This document shows, piece after piece, positions 34,660 to 46,200 of a DNA stretch of 64,000 nucleotides; the first letter of the stretch is position 1, and the number at the start of each line of letters is the position of its first letter. This DNA is from Dichetophora obliterata (Eukaryota; Arthropoda; Insecta; Diptera; Sciomyzidae). The position numbers were made by a program, and so were the translations under genes. The notes under the pieces are model-generated. The model was not told where the DNA came from. It saw only the letters and a list, made by a program, of their open reading frames with translations, and did not search any database. The stretch lies in assembly GCA_963920525.1 (NCBI GenBank), contig OY986438.1, forward strand, positions 127,533,420-127,597,419, given 5' to 3'.

Positions 34660-35398
34660 AAAGCGATGTTGCTTTGACGTATAATTACGTCTTACAGCGC
34701 AAATTTGTTTGTTTCGGTTTTTTTTTAACTTTGGGGTGAACGTACAGCCTTTAAAATTCAACTTTCAAAGATAAAATATATAAAAAAATATCAGATATGT
34801 GGCGAATATTTTAAAATTGTATAACCTTTTTTTACAATTATAACCTCTCACTTGGCAGAATATCAGGCAAATTTGAAGTTTTATTTTTGCGTTAAATAAT
34901 AAAAAACAAAATAAATATTTTTTTTCTCAAAATTTTAACAGTCAAAACATTACTAAAATTTTTTGTTTTTTTATGACAAAATACATACTCGATACGGTAA
35001 CTGGATAATTTGCACAGTATTTAAGATTACAGTTATAAAACGCCCGATTTTTATATCACTGAGGATGCAACATTGATTTTAGGCGGCTCTGAGCACAATG
35101 AGCGCAATTATAATTTTCGCAATGCAGGCGCAACTATTTTTTTTAGAATACAAATGCTAAATTTTTAATTCAATATAGTAATACTTCTTCTATCAAACAT
35201 AATATTATACTATTATTTATAATATTACGATTTAAAATTATAGAACACTTTTTCCTTAAATTTAACCCTAATGTAAAAAAATATTAAATTTATGAAATGA
35301 ACAATTCAGTTAAAGCGTTCAGTCAAAAATTTGTTTTTTTGGAACCGCTAACTTGGAGAATATAATTTAAACTGTTTTCCTTGCCTCGAAACACTATC
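34660..35398. other. AT-rich non-coding sequence
   Basis: Nothing is recognised in this stretch on either strand. Confidence 0.5.
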
Positions 35399-35402
35399 TT
35401 AA

Positions 35403-35560
35403 GGCCGATACATAATAGGCTCGAGCTGGCTGCAGCTAATGCAGTTAAGGTCTGCTCAATTTAACTAGACCTTAAAATCGTAATGAAAAACTGGCCCTTA
35501 AAGACGAGCTCGATTTTTGATATTAGCTACAGTCAGCTCGAGCCTATTATGTTTGAGCCT
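35403..35560. mobile_element. 158-bp MITE with TTAA target duplication
   Basis: The ends pair over ~38 bp: ACATAATAGGCTCGAGCTGG followed by CTGCAGCTAAT on the left, ATTAGCTACAG and TCAGCTCGAGCCTATTATGT on the right. TTAA lies on each side (35399-35402 and 35561-35564), which suggests a piggyBac-type or Kolobok-type mobiliser. The centre contains TAAGGTCTGCTCAATTTAAC. Confidence 0.8.
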
Positions 35561-35564
35561 TTAA

Positions 35565-35978
35565 TCTCAAGATTTGAACAGTTCAAAATATACTGACGTT
35601 TGAGAAGTCAAGATTCTGATATCAGCTTGGGATAAATAATGCACCTTGCCCCCACATTGCATTAAAGGCATTTTTAAAACCAAAATATTATTAAACTCAA
35701 TTTGATTTTACACACTAGCTGTCAGTTCTAAGATATTTTTAGAACATTTAAAAGATTTAATTTATAAAGTATTTAATAATAAATATGTGGTAGCCCTACA
35801 TACATTAATGGCTATATTATGACTTTCGTAAAGCAGACTCTCACACTCACCATCAGCCAGTTAGATTCAGCTAGATTCAGATAGATTTGTACGAAAATTG
35901 TGTTTAGCTCCTAGCTTCTTTTTCAAGCTTTTTTCTTTTAGAGCTTAGCGTTTTTTAACTACTACTTTTATTTATTAA
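35565..35978. other. Non-coding sequence upstream of the LINE copy
   Basis: No gene. CAGCTAGATTCAGATAGATT at 35867-35886 is a short local duplication. The TTAGCT-rich text at 35905-35950 has counterparts on the other side of the LINE (about 38030-38095), so the LINE may have landed within a TTAGCT-rich repeat. Confidence 0.4.
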
Positions 35979-35988
35979 TAAAGGTCAA

Positions 35989-37796
35989 CAAAGGTCGCAG
36001 TGGGACACCCCAGGGGGGGGGTCCTCTCGCCACTACTATGGAATCTTGTAGTTAATGAACTACTCGAAAAGAGAGCCCCGAGGATAACTGCCTATGCAGA
36101 CGACATAAGCATTATTATAGTAGGGAAATGTCTATCAACAGTAAGCTCCATAATGGAGAGCACACTCAAAGATGTACTTAGATGGGCAAATTCAGTCGGT
36201 CTTAGTATTAACGCAGAGAAAACGGATCTGGTTCTATTCACGAAAAGTTACAAGATACCACAGTGGATACCACCGAAATTGAACGATATACGTCTCATAC
36301 CGAAAACTCACACAAAATATCTAGGAGTCGTCCTGGACAGCAAGCTGTCATGGAAAACCAACGTGGAAGAAAGGGTGAAGAAATCCACCATTGCACTATA
36401 CACATCCAAAAAGATGCTAGGCAGTACTTGGGGTCTCTCACCCTTTCTGATGCACTGGATCTATGTAACGGTAGTGCGTCCTATTCTACCCTACGGGATT
36501 ATTGTGTGGTGGCCGGCTGTGAACAAATCAACATTCCTCAGGCACTTGGAGAAAACTCAGCGGCAGGCAGCGCTATGCATCACGGGGGCACTGAAGTCAA
36601 CTCCAACTAAAGCGCTTGAAACGATTCTAAGTATGGACCCCCTGGACATACACGCAAAACTAATAGCCGGAAAAACGGCACAACGCCTTATGGCAGCAGG
36701 CAGCATGCACATTCAAAATTTTGGACATTGTACAATCGGAAAGGATCTACTTAGTAGCACGGACTACATGGTACCTCGCACGATAGTCAATTCCAAAGTA
36801 CGAACTCTTCTGGGACCAAATGACTGGTGCAAAAGTATAGAACAAGCACAGCAGGCGGTCAACATATTTACCGACGGCTCCAAAATGCCTACGGGGGTAG
36901 GTGCGGCGGTGTATTGCGCAGAGCCTAATATAAGGCATCCATATAAACTGCCGAACCACTGCAGTATCTTCCAGGCAGAAATATTTGCCATAAGGAAGGC
37001 TGCTGAGATAGCCCTCAGCATGGACACACAACACTCTAACATCAACATTTTCGTTGACAGTCAAGCGGCGATCAAATCCATGCGCTCTGCTACCATCAAG
37101 TCCCAAAGTGTCTTGGCTGGCAGAGATGCACTATGCGCTTCGAAAAGAGTGCGCATCTACTGGGTCCCTAGCCACCAGGGCATTGAGGGAAACGAGATGG
37201 CAGATGGTTTAGCAAAGGAAGGCGCCGGGCTGGAATCAGAACTCGCAGAACATGTACTTACTCCGCAACAAGAGTTGTACAGGAACCTCGAAAGAAGAGC
37301 CACACTAGCAGTGAATCGTAGATGGAGAGATACGACAACGTGCAAAATCTCGAAAATCATGTGCAATGCACAATGCGAAAAACGAACTCTGTTCATCCTG
37401 GCACGCCCGCGCAAAGATTGCAGGACACTAGTGGGCATGCTCACTGGTCACTGCATGACGGCAGCCCACGCGAGGAAGCTTGGCATCACCACGGATGACA
37501 ACTGCAGGAAGTGCAAGGAACAGGGCACAGTGGAGACCCTGGTGCACCTACTATGCACATGCCCCGCCCTACTTAGATCGAGACTAAAATACCTAGGCTC
37601 ATCGACATTCCCTTCGCTTAAAGATGTAGCCAGGGTGTCCCTAGAATCCCTCCTAAGGTTTGCGAACTCAACGCAAATCTTTAAAGACTTTTAAAACAAA
37701 CACAAAGGTTCCTTTTGTTCGCTACCGGTACCACTAAGGACCTGAATTGGTCTATGTGAGCCTTCACGAGGGCATCTGGTTTAACCTAACCTAACC
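35989..37796 (+). mobile_element. 5'-truncated RNase H-bearing LINE (I/Loa-like), 1.8 kb
   Basis: This copy retains the 3' part of pol and the 3' UTR ending in TTTAACCTAACCTAACC. It is flanked by a perfect 10-bp direct repeat TAAAGGTCAA (35979-35988 and 37797-37806), so it inserted by target-primed reverse transcription and was truncated 5' of the RT palm motifs. The 4758-5097 fragment is a second, shorter copy with few differences. Presence of RNase H after the RT places it with I, Loa or related clades; the exact clade is inference. Confidence 0.95.
36000..37694 (+). pseudogene. LINE pol fragment: RT palm, RNase H, C-terminal zinc motif
   Basis: The open frame gives 564 residues after an in-frame GTG that is not a real start. 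It enters within the RT, at the segment before GGVLSPLLWNLVVNELL, followed by AYADDISIII (catalytic Asp pair, about residue 33). The thumb region follows, with LSINAEKTDLVLF and KYLGVVLDSKLSW. RNase H spans about residues 285-410: TDGSK, FQAEIFAI, FVDSQAAIKS and SHQGIEGNEMADGLAKE give the D-E-D-D set. A CRKCKEQGTVETLVHLLCTC motif follows at about 503-522. A run of nine G at 36012-36020 seems to carry one extra base relative to the expected PQGG motif. The copy lacks ORF1, endonuclease and N-terminal RT, so it is not functional, although the rest is open. Confidence 0.93.
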
Positions 37797-37806
37797 TAAA
37801 GGTCAA

Positions 37807-40010
37807 TATTAAACTATTTTTGAAAATTTTTAAAAAAAATGATCAAAAATACCCTTATTCAATTTAATATACATACAATTTTATCAATTTTCTTTAATTT
37901 TGTGTACATAAAATTGAATAAAGATAGTTTTTAATAATTTTTTATGCAGCAATACATTGCATATACAAATCGATCAATATGATTGATAAACTGATTAAAT
38001 ATAGCAGTTATGTTTGCTTTTTACTATTTTCTTTTTTTAGCTTACAAAAAATGGTTAGCTTTTTTTAGCTACTTTTGTTAGCAATTTTAGCTACAGGCTC
38101 AACATTTTTCTGGCAACACTGATCACGATATAAATTGCGCTTTTTCTTTCTCATTCTCTTCGTGCATGTCCCTTGTTTCTTTTACCCCCGAATTCATCCA
38201 GCATATGCTGTTGCCCGTGCTGCTGCTGTGGGCAACAGAACGCCCGTATGGGCAAAACGCAGTCTCCCGTATGGGCGACTTTGGACACCCCTACCCTAGA
38301 ATGACCGCATATCTTAAAAATTCGACTTTTTCGTAGTTGTTTGATAAATATTGATTTCTATAAAAGCGTATGCACTGAAGATCAGTAAAACATTTTTTTT
38401 ATTACTGATGTGGAAAAAAAATCGAAATCATAAATATAACATATATACAATTTTATTTTTCAGGACGATATTTTGAACAGATTTTAGGAAAAATTTTTTA
38501 AATTTGTGAGAATTTACACTTTCTGCACTTTCTGAAAGAGTACAATTTAAGACTTTTTAGAAGTCTCTAAGTACTCTGGAATCAAAGTTATAGTATTTTT
38601 AAGATTTTGTAATTCTAGAGTTTTCAGATCTGCGATCGCTCAATTTTCATCTCTGGATATTTCAGATCCAGAGTTAAGTGCGTAGAATTTGCGGTTTTAC
38701 ATCTTTAAGCGATTTTAAAGCAATATTTCTGAATTAATATTTTTTAATTTCACTCTTATAGTATTTAGATTATTATGCTAATTGAATACACGGTGCTACA
38801 GTGGAAATGTACTTTTACTCTTTTTTACGTGACATAGTCGAGGTTATAGGTTGGTCGAGTACAATACGAAACCATATTTGAAATTGTTATTACACCCCCA
38901 AAATTTAATTTAACCGTTAAAAACCGATTTTTTGGTACTTGATACATTACGCAATCAGCAATTGATGCCAGTTTCCATTTAGCATGATTGGTGCGAGTGA
39001 CGGAATTTTGTGTTTTCTTGTGTAAAGGACCAGTTCTGATCAAAAATACCATTAAAGAGAATAATATTTTTTTAGCATACCTTCATAACATACAATTATG
39101 GTATCATGCCTTCGTACTTTACCATGAATTCATAACATACCATACTACCATACCACACCATTCGTCACATGATACCGATCATATAAAACTCATCATATTA
39201 TAGCATTATATGTCTTTCATACATGTCCATCATAGAAAAGCCATCATACGAAAGCCATCATGTCATACCATAAAACCATAATATCATCAAACCTTACTTC
39301 AACAACCTCAACCGCTTGCAAATTTTTCGTATAAGTACCAAAATTCATCTTGTCAGCGTGTTCACGTGTCTATCTAACTTTGGGATGGAGTCTTTGCTCC
39401 AAGTCCATTTGGCTACAATTCATATTTCATCGACCCAGTATAGATATAACTCATGTTATTAATTAGTATAGGGGAGGCGTGTTGTTTTGTATATTTTGAT
39501 ACAATCAGTGTCAGATTTGTCTATGTGTACCTATTTCCCTTTCGTCATCATCTCAATTTATAATTTACTCATAAATTTAAAACCACAAATCGTTATGGAG
39601 GCTTAATCAGCTGAACCAGCTAGCTTTTATTATAATTATAGTGCAGTCGTTCCATCAGAAGCACATGATTTTAAAGCAACACATGCTGTCCCAGATAAAT
39701 TTCCATATGACTTAAATAATGTTTTTATCTATTCATCTCAGTTTAAGTGCATCTTCAGGACAGTGTTGTCACTTTAAATGAATAATGGTATATCTACTAC
39801 TTTTTTTTGCTTCTCCCACATTTACCACCCACTACTTGTAATATCAATAATCATGCATTATCATGCATTAGTTTTTATATAATATTAAATTCTCTTGAGG
39901 TTAATAGTTTTTTATTTTAGCACACGACAGCACTTTTCACACACGAAGTAAGCCAAATACATGTGAAAAGAGAGACAAAAGATAGTTAAACTGCTTTCTC
40001 ACTTTTTCTC
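37807..40010. other. 2.2 kb non-coding sequence with minor repeats
   Basis: No gene is recognised. A GC-richer patch at 38190-38300 contains GCCCGTATGGGC and CCCGTATGGGC, two near-identical palindromes ~27 bp apart. 39060-39290 is rich in ATACCA/CATCAT words. Short frames on both strands here are not supported. Confidence 0.5.
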
Positions 40011-40012
40011 TA

Positions 40013-40392
40013 GAACGTCAGGATTTTTTTGAAAAGGACCTTATTTAGAAATTCATTTAAATGCTTTTAATTTTCAAAACATGACAATATGGGTTTAAAT
40101 AAAAGAAGACAATCTCTTTTATAAAAAAAGTTGTAAAAGCTTTTTTGGTTTGGTACTAAAATAATGGAAATTTTTTTACTTTAAGCAAATTGAAAATTAT
40201 TTCCATAAATTTTAAATAAAACATAAATCAATTAAGCAAATCTACATACTTGGTATGAATTCATTGTCACCTCATATTGCTGATAAAAGAGATTGTCCTC
40301 TTTCATTTGATGATACCCATATTATGCAATGTTTTGAAGGTTTTAAGAATTAAAAATTTTTTTTAGAAATTTCAGGAGAAATCCTGACGTTC
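40013..40392. mobile_element. 380-bp MITE with TA target duplication
   Basis: GAACGTCAGGATTT at the left end is exactly complementary to AAATCCTGACGTTC at the right. The match continues with gaps for ~115 bp, including CAATATGGGT against ACCCATATT and GACAATCTCTTTTAT against ATAAAAGAGATTGTC. TA lies at both edges (40011-40012, 40393-40394), as for Tc1/mariner-mobilised MITEs. Its right edge abuts the pentanucleotide array. Confidence 0.9.
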
Positions 40393-40400
40393 TATATATA

Positions 40401-41219
40401 CTATACTATACTATACTATACTATACTATACTATACTATACTATACTATACTATACTATACTATACTATACTATACTATACTATACTATACTATACTATA
40501 CTATACTATACTATACTATACTATACTATACTATACTATACTATACTATACTATACTATACTATACTATACTATACTATACTATACTATACTATACTATA
40601 CTATACTATACTATACTATACTATACTATACTATACTATACTATACTATACTATACTATACTATACTATACTATACTATACTATACTATACTATACTATA
40701 CTATACTATACTATACTATACTATACTATACTATACTATACTATACTATACTATACTATACTATACTATACTATACTATACTATACTATACTATACTATA
40801 CTATACTATACTATACTATACTATACTATACTATACTATACTATACTATACTATACTATACTATACTATACTATACTATACTATACTATACTATACTATA
40901 CTATACTATACTATACTATACTATACTATACTATACTATACTATACTATACTATACTATACTATACTATACTATACTATACTATACTATACTATACTATA
41001 CTATACTATACTATACTATACTATACTATACTATACTATACTATACTATACTATACTATACTATACTATACTATACTATACTATACTATACTATACTATA
41101 CTATACTATACTATACTATACTATACTATACTATACTATACTATACTATACTATACTATACTATACTATACTATACTATACTATACTATACTATACTATA
41201 CTATACTATACTATACTAT
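40401..41219. repeat. (CTATA)n pentanucleotide array, left block
   Basis: About 164 units of CTATA over 819 bp with no interruption that I can see. It ends in phase at the 5' end of the R1-like retrotransposon and resumes at 46394. Confidence 0.98.
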
Positions 41220-41844
41220 CCGCAAGGGTATCCTCAGAATAGGATAACGGGAGTAACGACCCCGCGGACCCTAGTTGTGGCAGGTATGGAGGGCGTACTA
41301 AAGTGGTGCATGTGCCCAAAGAAGTCCTGTGACAGGGCGAGTGGATACCGCCCTTAACTAGGTATCCAACCACAAGGGTACCTTCGAGAGAAGTGTAATT
41401 AGGAGAGTGACGTCTCTGTGGTTTCCCTAGTCAATACCCGCCGAAAGGCATTAGTATCAAGCCCAGTACGGTTCTAATTATGGCATTGCTGGATACTGTT
41501 TTGGATTTGAAGCACCCTGGGCTGACAACTGTGGCAGTCTATGACCTCAGTAAGTGGAAGTGAAATTCCAACGAAATGGCTTATAGGTTAATGTCACAGT
41601 TGCCCTCCGTCTCGTTAAAACGTAGCGAGTCTCGGAGTACGTTCAATGTTTGTCACCATTGAGTTGATGGTGTAGGTTCAGATGGATATTTCCTGATTAG
41701 TACGGATTCGGCACTGGCATAATACCCCATAAGGATCTTATGTCAACCCTCGCATGGCCTCCCTGCTTGCATAGATAACCATGGGATCAAAACGTAACTA
41801 CACTTCAAACGGCGATAGCGGCTTCGAGTTGAGACCCAATTGAA

Positions 41845-43245
41845 ATGGAGAGTTACAACAACAAACAACAACAAGAAAAAACAAAACTAACCTACAACAA
41901 GGAAAACGGAGATGAAGACTTGTACACGAGGAACGGTGATGAAAATGTCTTAAAAAATCCCTTTGTGAAAAGCTCGGTGATAGTAAGATCACCGCAAGCA
42001 AAGGGGTCAGAAAAACCACCTGGTAAAAATGTGTGTACCATAAGAGATTACACGAGCACACCTGTGAATACTCGTAAAGCAGATAGCTTAGAAGGCGAAA
42101 AAAGACATCAAAGTCAGCTCAGAATTTCAGAAGAAAAAGCGTTTATTGAGTTAGGCAATAAACTTAGCGCAGCAAATGGCATTGTCTCCGGCGCAAAGAA
42201 CATACACAAGACGTTACGCGATAATCTTAACTGTGCTTTCGCACTGTACCAGCAACTAAAAGAGTACAGGGAAGCGTTAGGTAGTAACCCAGTTTTGTCA
42301 TGCGACGAGCGTAAGCAAGTGCTATCTAAAGCCACTCAAGTTGACCCTATTTCTCCTGCCCAAGAGAGGAAACGAAAAGTGCCGAAAACACCTGCAACAG
42401 TCAAAGCACTGCAGACCCAGGCTGAAATAAATATTCCAGAGACTCCGGCTGTGGCAAATGATTGGGAGCTAGTGAGCCACCGAAAAGCAAGGAAGAAAAA
42501 AGATAATCAAAGTAACAAACGCCGTGAAATGCGAATCCAAGGAGAGGCAATAACAATTAAATCCAACACGTCTGAGTCATACGCAGATGTTATAAAAAAG
42601 ATGAAGCAACAAGTAAATCCCACTGATATCGGTGTGGAGATAAGGGGTATCAGAAGGACAAAAGCTGGAGACTTACTCGTTCAACTAAAAAAAGGCGAAG
42701 GCCAAGCCGAAAAGCTCAGAAACGCTATAGGTAACACGCTTGGTGAAGATGTCATGATTAGAGCGGTTACCAAAAATCATATTCTTGATATCAGAGACAT
42801 GGATGAGTCAATAGATAAAGATGAACTTGTTAATGCTCTTATGAAGGCAACAAAAGTAGAAGAACCCACAACGTTCAAAATATTAAATTTTAGAACATCG
42901 TTTGGAGGAACCAAACAAGCGCTCGTTCAACTACCTGAGCACTTAGCAGCTCCACTACTCCGTACGAGGCAAGTCAGAGTAGGATGGGTTATGTGTAGGC
43001 TGAGGAGTAAGATTAGAGTTCAGAAATGCTTCAGGTGCCTAGAACAGGGTCATATTTCGAGCCAGTGTAAAGGGACAGATAGAAGCAATCTATGCAGAAA
43101 ATGCTGTAATCCGGGACACAAAGCTAAAGAATGCAAAGCGGAAACGAGATGCATACTATGCCATGAAAGTGGCTCAATAAATTCTCAGCATTATATTGGT
43201 AGTACAGCGTGTGCAATCAACATAAGAAATAAAGCAAGAAAATGA
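41845..43245 (+). CDS. R1-like retrotransposon ORF1 protein (Gag-like)
   Basis: The 466-residue product is the nucleic-acid-binding Gag-like protein of the retrotransposon, which packages the element RNA. The N-terminal half is hydrophilic and Lys/Gln-rich (MESYNNKQQQEKTKLTYNKE...). The middle (about residues 245-385) resembles the conserved R1-type Gag core with GIRRTKAGDLLVQLKKGEG. The C-terminus has three zinc knuckles: CFRCLEQGHISSQC and CRKCCNPGHKAKEC, both CCHC, then a variant CILCHES...H...C. The ATG at 41845 follows the structured leader and lies in a fair context (TTGAAATGG). The stop overlaps the ORF2 start as ATGA, so ORF2 is probably translated by reinitiation or coupling. No frameshift or internal stop is present. 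Confidence 0.95.
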   Translation: MESYNNKQQQEKTKLTYNKENGDEDLYTRNGDENVLKNPFVKSSVIVRSPQAKGSEKPPGKNVCTIRDYTSTPVNTRKADSLEGEKRHQSQLRISEEKAFIELGNKLSAANGIVSGAKNIHKTLRDNLNCAFALYQQLKEYREALGSNPVLSCDERKQVLSKATQVDPISPAQERKRKVPKTPATVKALQTQAEINIPETPAVANDWELVSHRKARKKKDNQSNKRREMRIQGEAITIKSNTSESYADVIKKMKQQVNPTDIGVEIRGIRRTKAGDLLVQLKKGEGQAEKLRNAIGNTLGEDVMIRAVTKNHILDIRDMDESIDKDELVNALMKATKVEEPTTFKILNFRTSFGGTKQALVQLPEHLAAPLLRTRQVRVGWVMCRLRSKIRVQKCFRCLEQGHISSQCKGTDRSNLCRKCCNPGHKAKECKAETRCILCHESGSINSQHYIGSTACAINIRNKARK

Positions 43246-46200
43246 TCACGAAATTTCTACAGATCAATCTAGGACGGGGTAGAGAAGCGCAAGACCTGAT
43301 GATACAGAAGGCGACAGAGATTAATGCAGACATACTTTTAATAAGCGAACCGTACAGAAACCCACCATCTCAAGTTTGGTACGAAGACAAAAACCATTGC
43401 GCAGCCATCATGGTAAGAAACAGAAGATTAATAATAAGCGAAGTTGATGAAAGCAACGCTGGCTTCGTATATGTCACAGTGGGCAAAATTAGGGTATATA
43501 GTTGCTACTTTTCACCAAATATAGACTTTAATTTGTTTGCAGAAGCCCTTAACATACTTGATGTTTCTATCAGGTCCTCAAAATATAAAGTGATCATTGG
43601 AGGAGACTTCAATAGTAAATCTACAGAATGGAACTCCAAAAAAATGGATAAAAAGGGTACTACAGTGTGTGAAATGGTTGCTAGTCTTGGTCTTACGATA
43701 TTTAATATCGGAGACAAACTTACCTTTCGGAGAGGTACAGGTGGTAGTATTATCGACATCACCTTTGGAACGACAAACCTCTACAATGAAAACATGAATT
43801 GGATAGTGCTGGAAGATCTCACCTTAAGTGACCACCAGTATATCTCATTTAATATAGATGAACGTCCAAATATGAGTGTAGAAGATGCAAATTTCCCAAG
43901 ATGGAACGTCAGAAAACTTGATGACAAAAAATTGTCCGATTATATTACTCGGGCTAAGGATAGAAATATGGATAACCAATCCGAAAATATAAATGTAGAA
44001 AATGTAGAAAATGCCGCAGAGTCGCTAACGAAGATACTCACAAAAGCGTGTAATGTCGCAATGCCAAGAGCTCAAAAATACAATAACAAGCGCCCAGTAT
44101 ACTGGTGGAATGCTAAAATACGTGAGTTGAGGGCGAAATGCCTTGCAGCACGTCGAGCGTCAACACGAAACTATGATAACCAGCTCTTAACGGTTGAGTA
44201 TAAAACGGCACGTAAAACCTTAAGAACAGCCATAAAAGAGAGTAAGAAAAGATGCTGGACAGAGCTATGTAACGAAATAGATTCCGACCCATGGGGCAAA
44301 CCGTACAAAATTGTGATGAAAAAGCTTGGTAGCATTAAACCTATACCCGGCATTAAAGAACCAGTGTGGGCAACAACAATAGTAGAAACACTATTTCCAT
44401 TCGATGAAGATGGGCTAAAAAGAGAACCAAATTATCAAGTCGAAGGTTTCATCCCTCTGAACGTAGATGACATTACACATGCATGTAGTAAACTAAAAAT
44501 AGGTAAGAGCCCAGGACCAGATGGTATACCAAATGAGGTCATAAAAGTAGTATGTGAGATATGGCCAGATCTTTTACTTGAAGTCTTCAATTCATGTCTA
44601 ATAAACGGAATCTTTCCAGCTAAATGGAAAATACAAAAGTTAGTTTTGTTACGAAAGGGAAATAAACCATTAAATGAGCCTAGTTCCTATAGACCACTCT
44701 GTATGTTGGATTCACTAGGAAAATTATTAGAGTACGTAATGCTAAAACGTTTGGAAGAGTGCATAGATGACCTTGGCGGACTATCCCCTATGCAACATGG
44801 CTTCCGCAAAGGGAAGAGTACAGTTGATGCCATTAGCGCAGTATGCAATAAAGCTATACAGGCCAAAACAACAGGAGAATACTGCTCAATAATAACACTA
44901 GATGTTAAAAATGCTTTTAACACAGTAAAGTGGAAAGTAGTACTACAAGCTTTCAGAAACCGACGTTTAGATAACTATCTCTTTAACATAGTATCAGACT
45001 ATCTGGATAACAGAATTTTAATCTATGAGACGGAAAATGGTATAAAAGAGCACCAAATAACAGCAGGTGTACCTCAGGGCTCAGTATTAGGACCATTCCT
45101 GTGGAATGTAATGTACGATGGTCTACTGAATTTGGAATTACAAGAAGGTGCAAAACTAATAGGTTACGCTGATGATATTGCTCTGGTAGTAAACCAGCGA
45201 ACTGCCGAATTAATCGAGATAGTGGTAAACGATAGCTTATGTCGTTGTAACAGATGGCTGCGAAGAAACGGTTTGAAACTTGCAGTTCCAAAAACGGAAG
45301 CAATTCTAGTGACAGATCGTAGGGTCTTCAAAATACCGAAAATACGTCTACAAGATAGAGAGATACCCTTTAAACGAAGCTTATGCTATTTGGGTGTGCA
45401 ATTAGATGACAAACTTAGCTTTGGACAGCACGTAGTAAATATTCGTGACAAAGCTTTGCGAACGGCAGCATCATTGGCCAGAATAATGCCAAACTGTGGT
45501 GGCCCAAGGCCGCAGATGAGAAAATTAATAAACAGCGTAGTACACTCCCAGCTTCTTTATGCTGCTCCAACCTTTGTCAGGGCACTGAATCTGAAGAATA
45601 ATATGAGGGAACTACAGAAAGCACAGAGAGTTAGTGCTCTCCGTATTATATCAGCGTACCGTACAGTGTCCACAAGTGCGGCTTTAGTGCTTGCAGGTCT
45701 GCCACCAATAGACTTATTAATACTGGAAAGAGAAGAAATATATACCCAAACTAAACTTATAAGTTGGGCGAACACTAATACACAAGAGCGAAAGAAAAAA
45801 ATTTCAGAAATAAAAATTAATGCCAGGGACAATGTAGTGACTAAATGGCAAGAACGTTGGAATCAAAACATGAACGGGAGCTGGACATATAGCCTTATCC
45901 CCAATATAAAAGTCTGGCTGGAAAGACGACATGGAAGCATGGGATATTTTCTGACTCAGGCTATGACAAACCATGGTAGTTTTAACAAATACCTGCATAG
46001 ATTTAAACTTAAAGAAATAAGCAGCTGTGATTCATGCGCAGCGCTAGAAGAAGATGCAAAGCACATACTTTTCGAATGTGAAAAGTGGTTGGAGGAGAGA
46101 CGAGCTTTAAATGATATGCTAGGTGTTACATTAACTGAAGAGAATCTGTTGAACGAAATGCTAAAATCTGAACATGCATGGACTTTGTGTAAAAGACACA

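Noticed and set aside
36263..37444. Several 94-119-residue frames on both strands
   Set aside because: They are shadows of the RT-RNase H frame in the same stretch and lack any recognisable motif.
41221..41844. HDV-like self-cleaving ribozyme at the 5' end of the R1-like element
   Set aside because: Short complementary pieces exist (GGATACC/GGTATCC), but I could not assemble the nested double pseudoknot with the expected catalytic strand, so I do not claim it.
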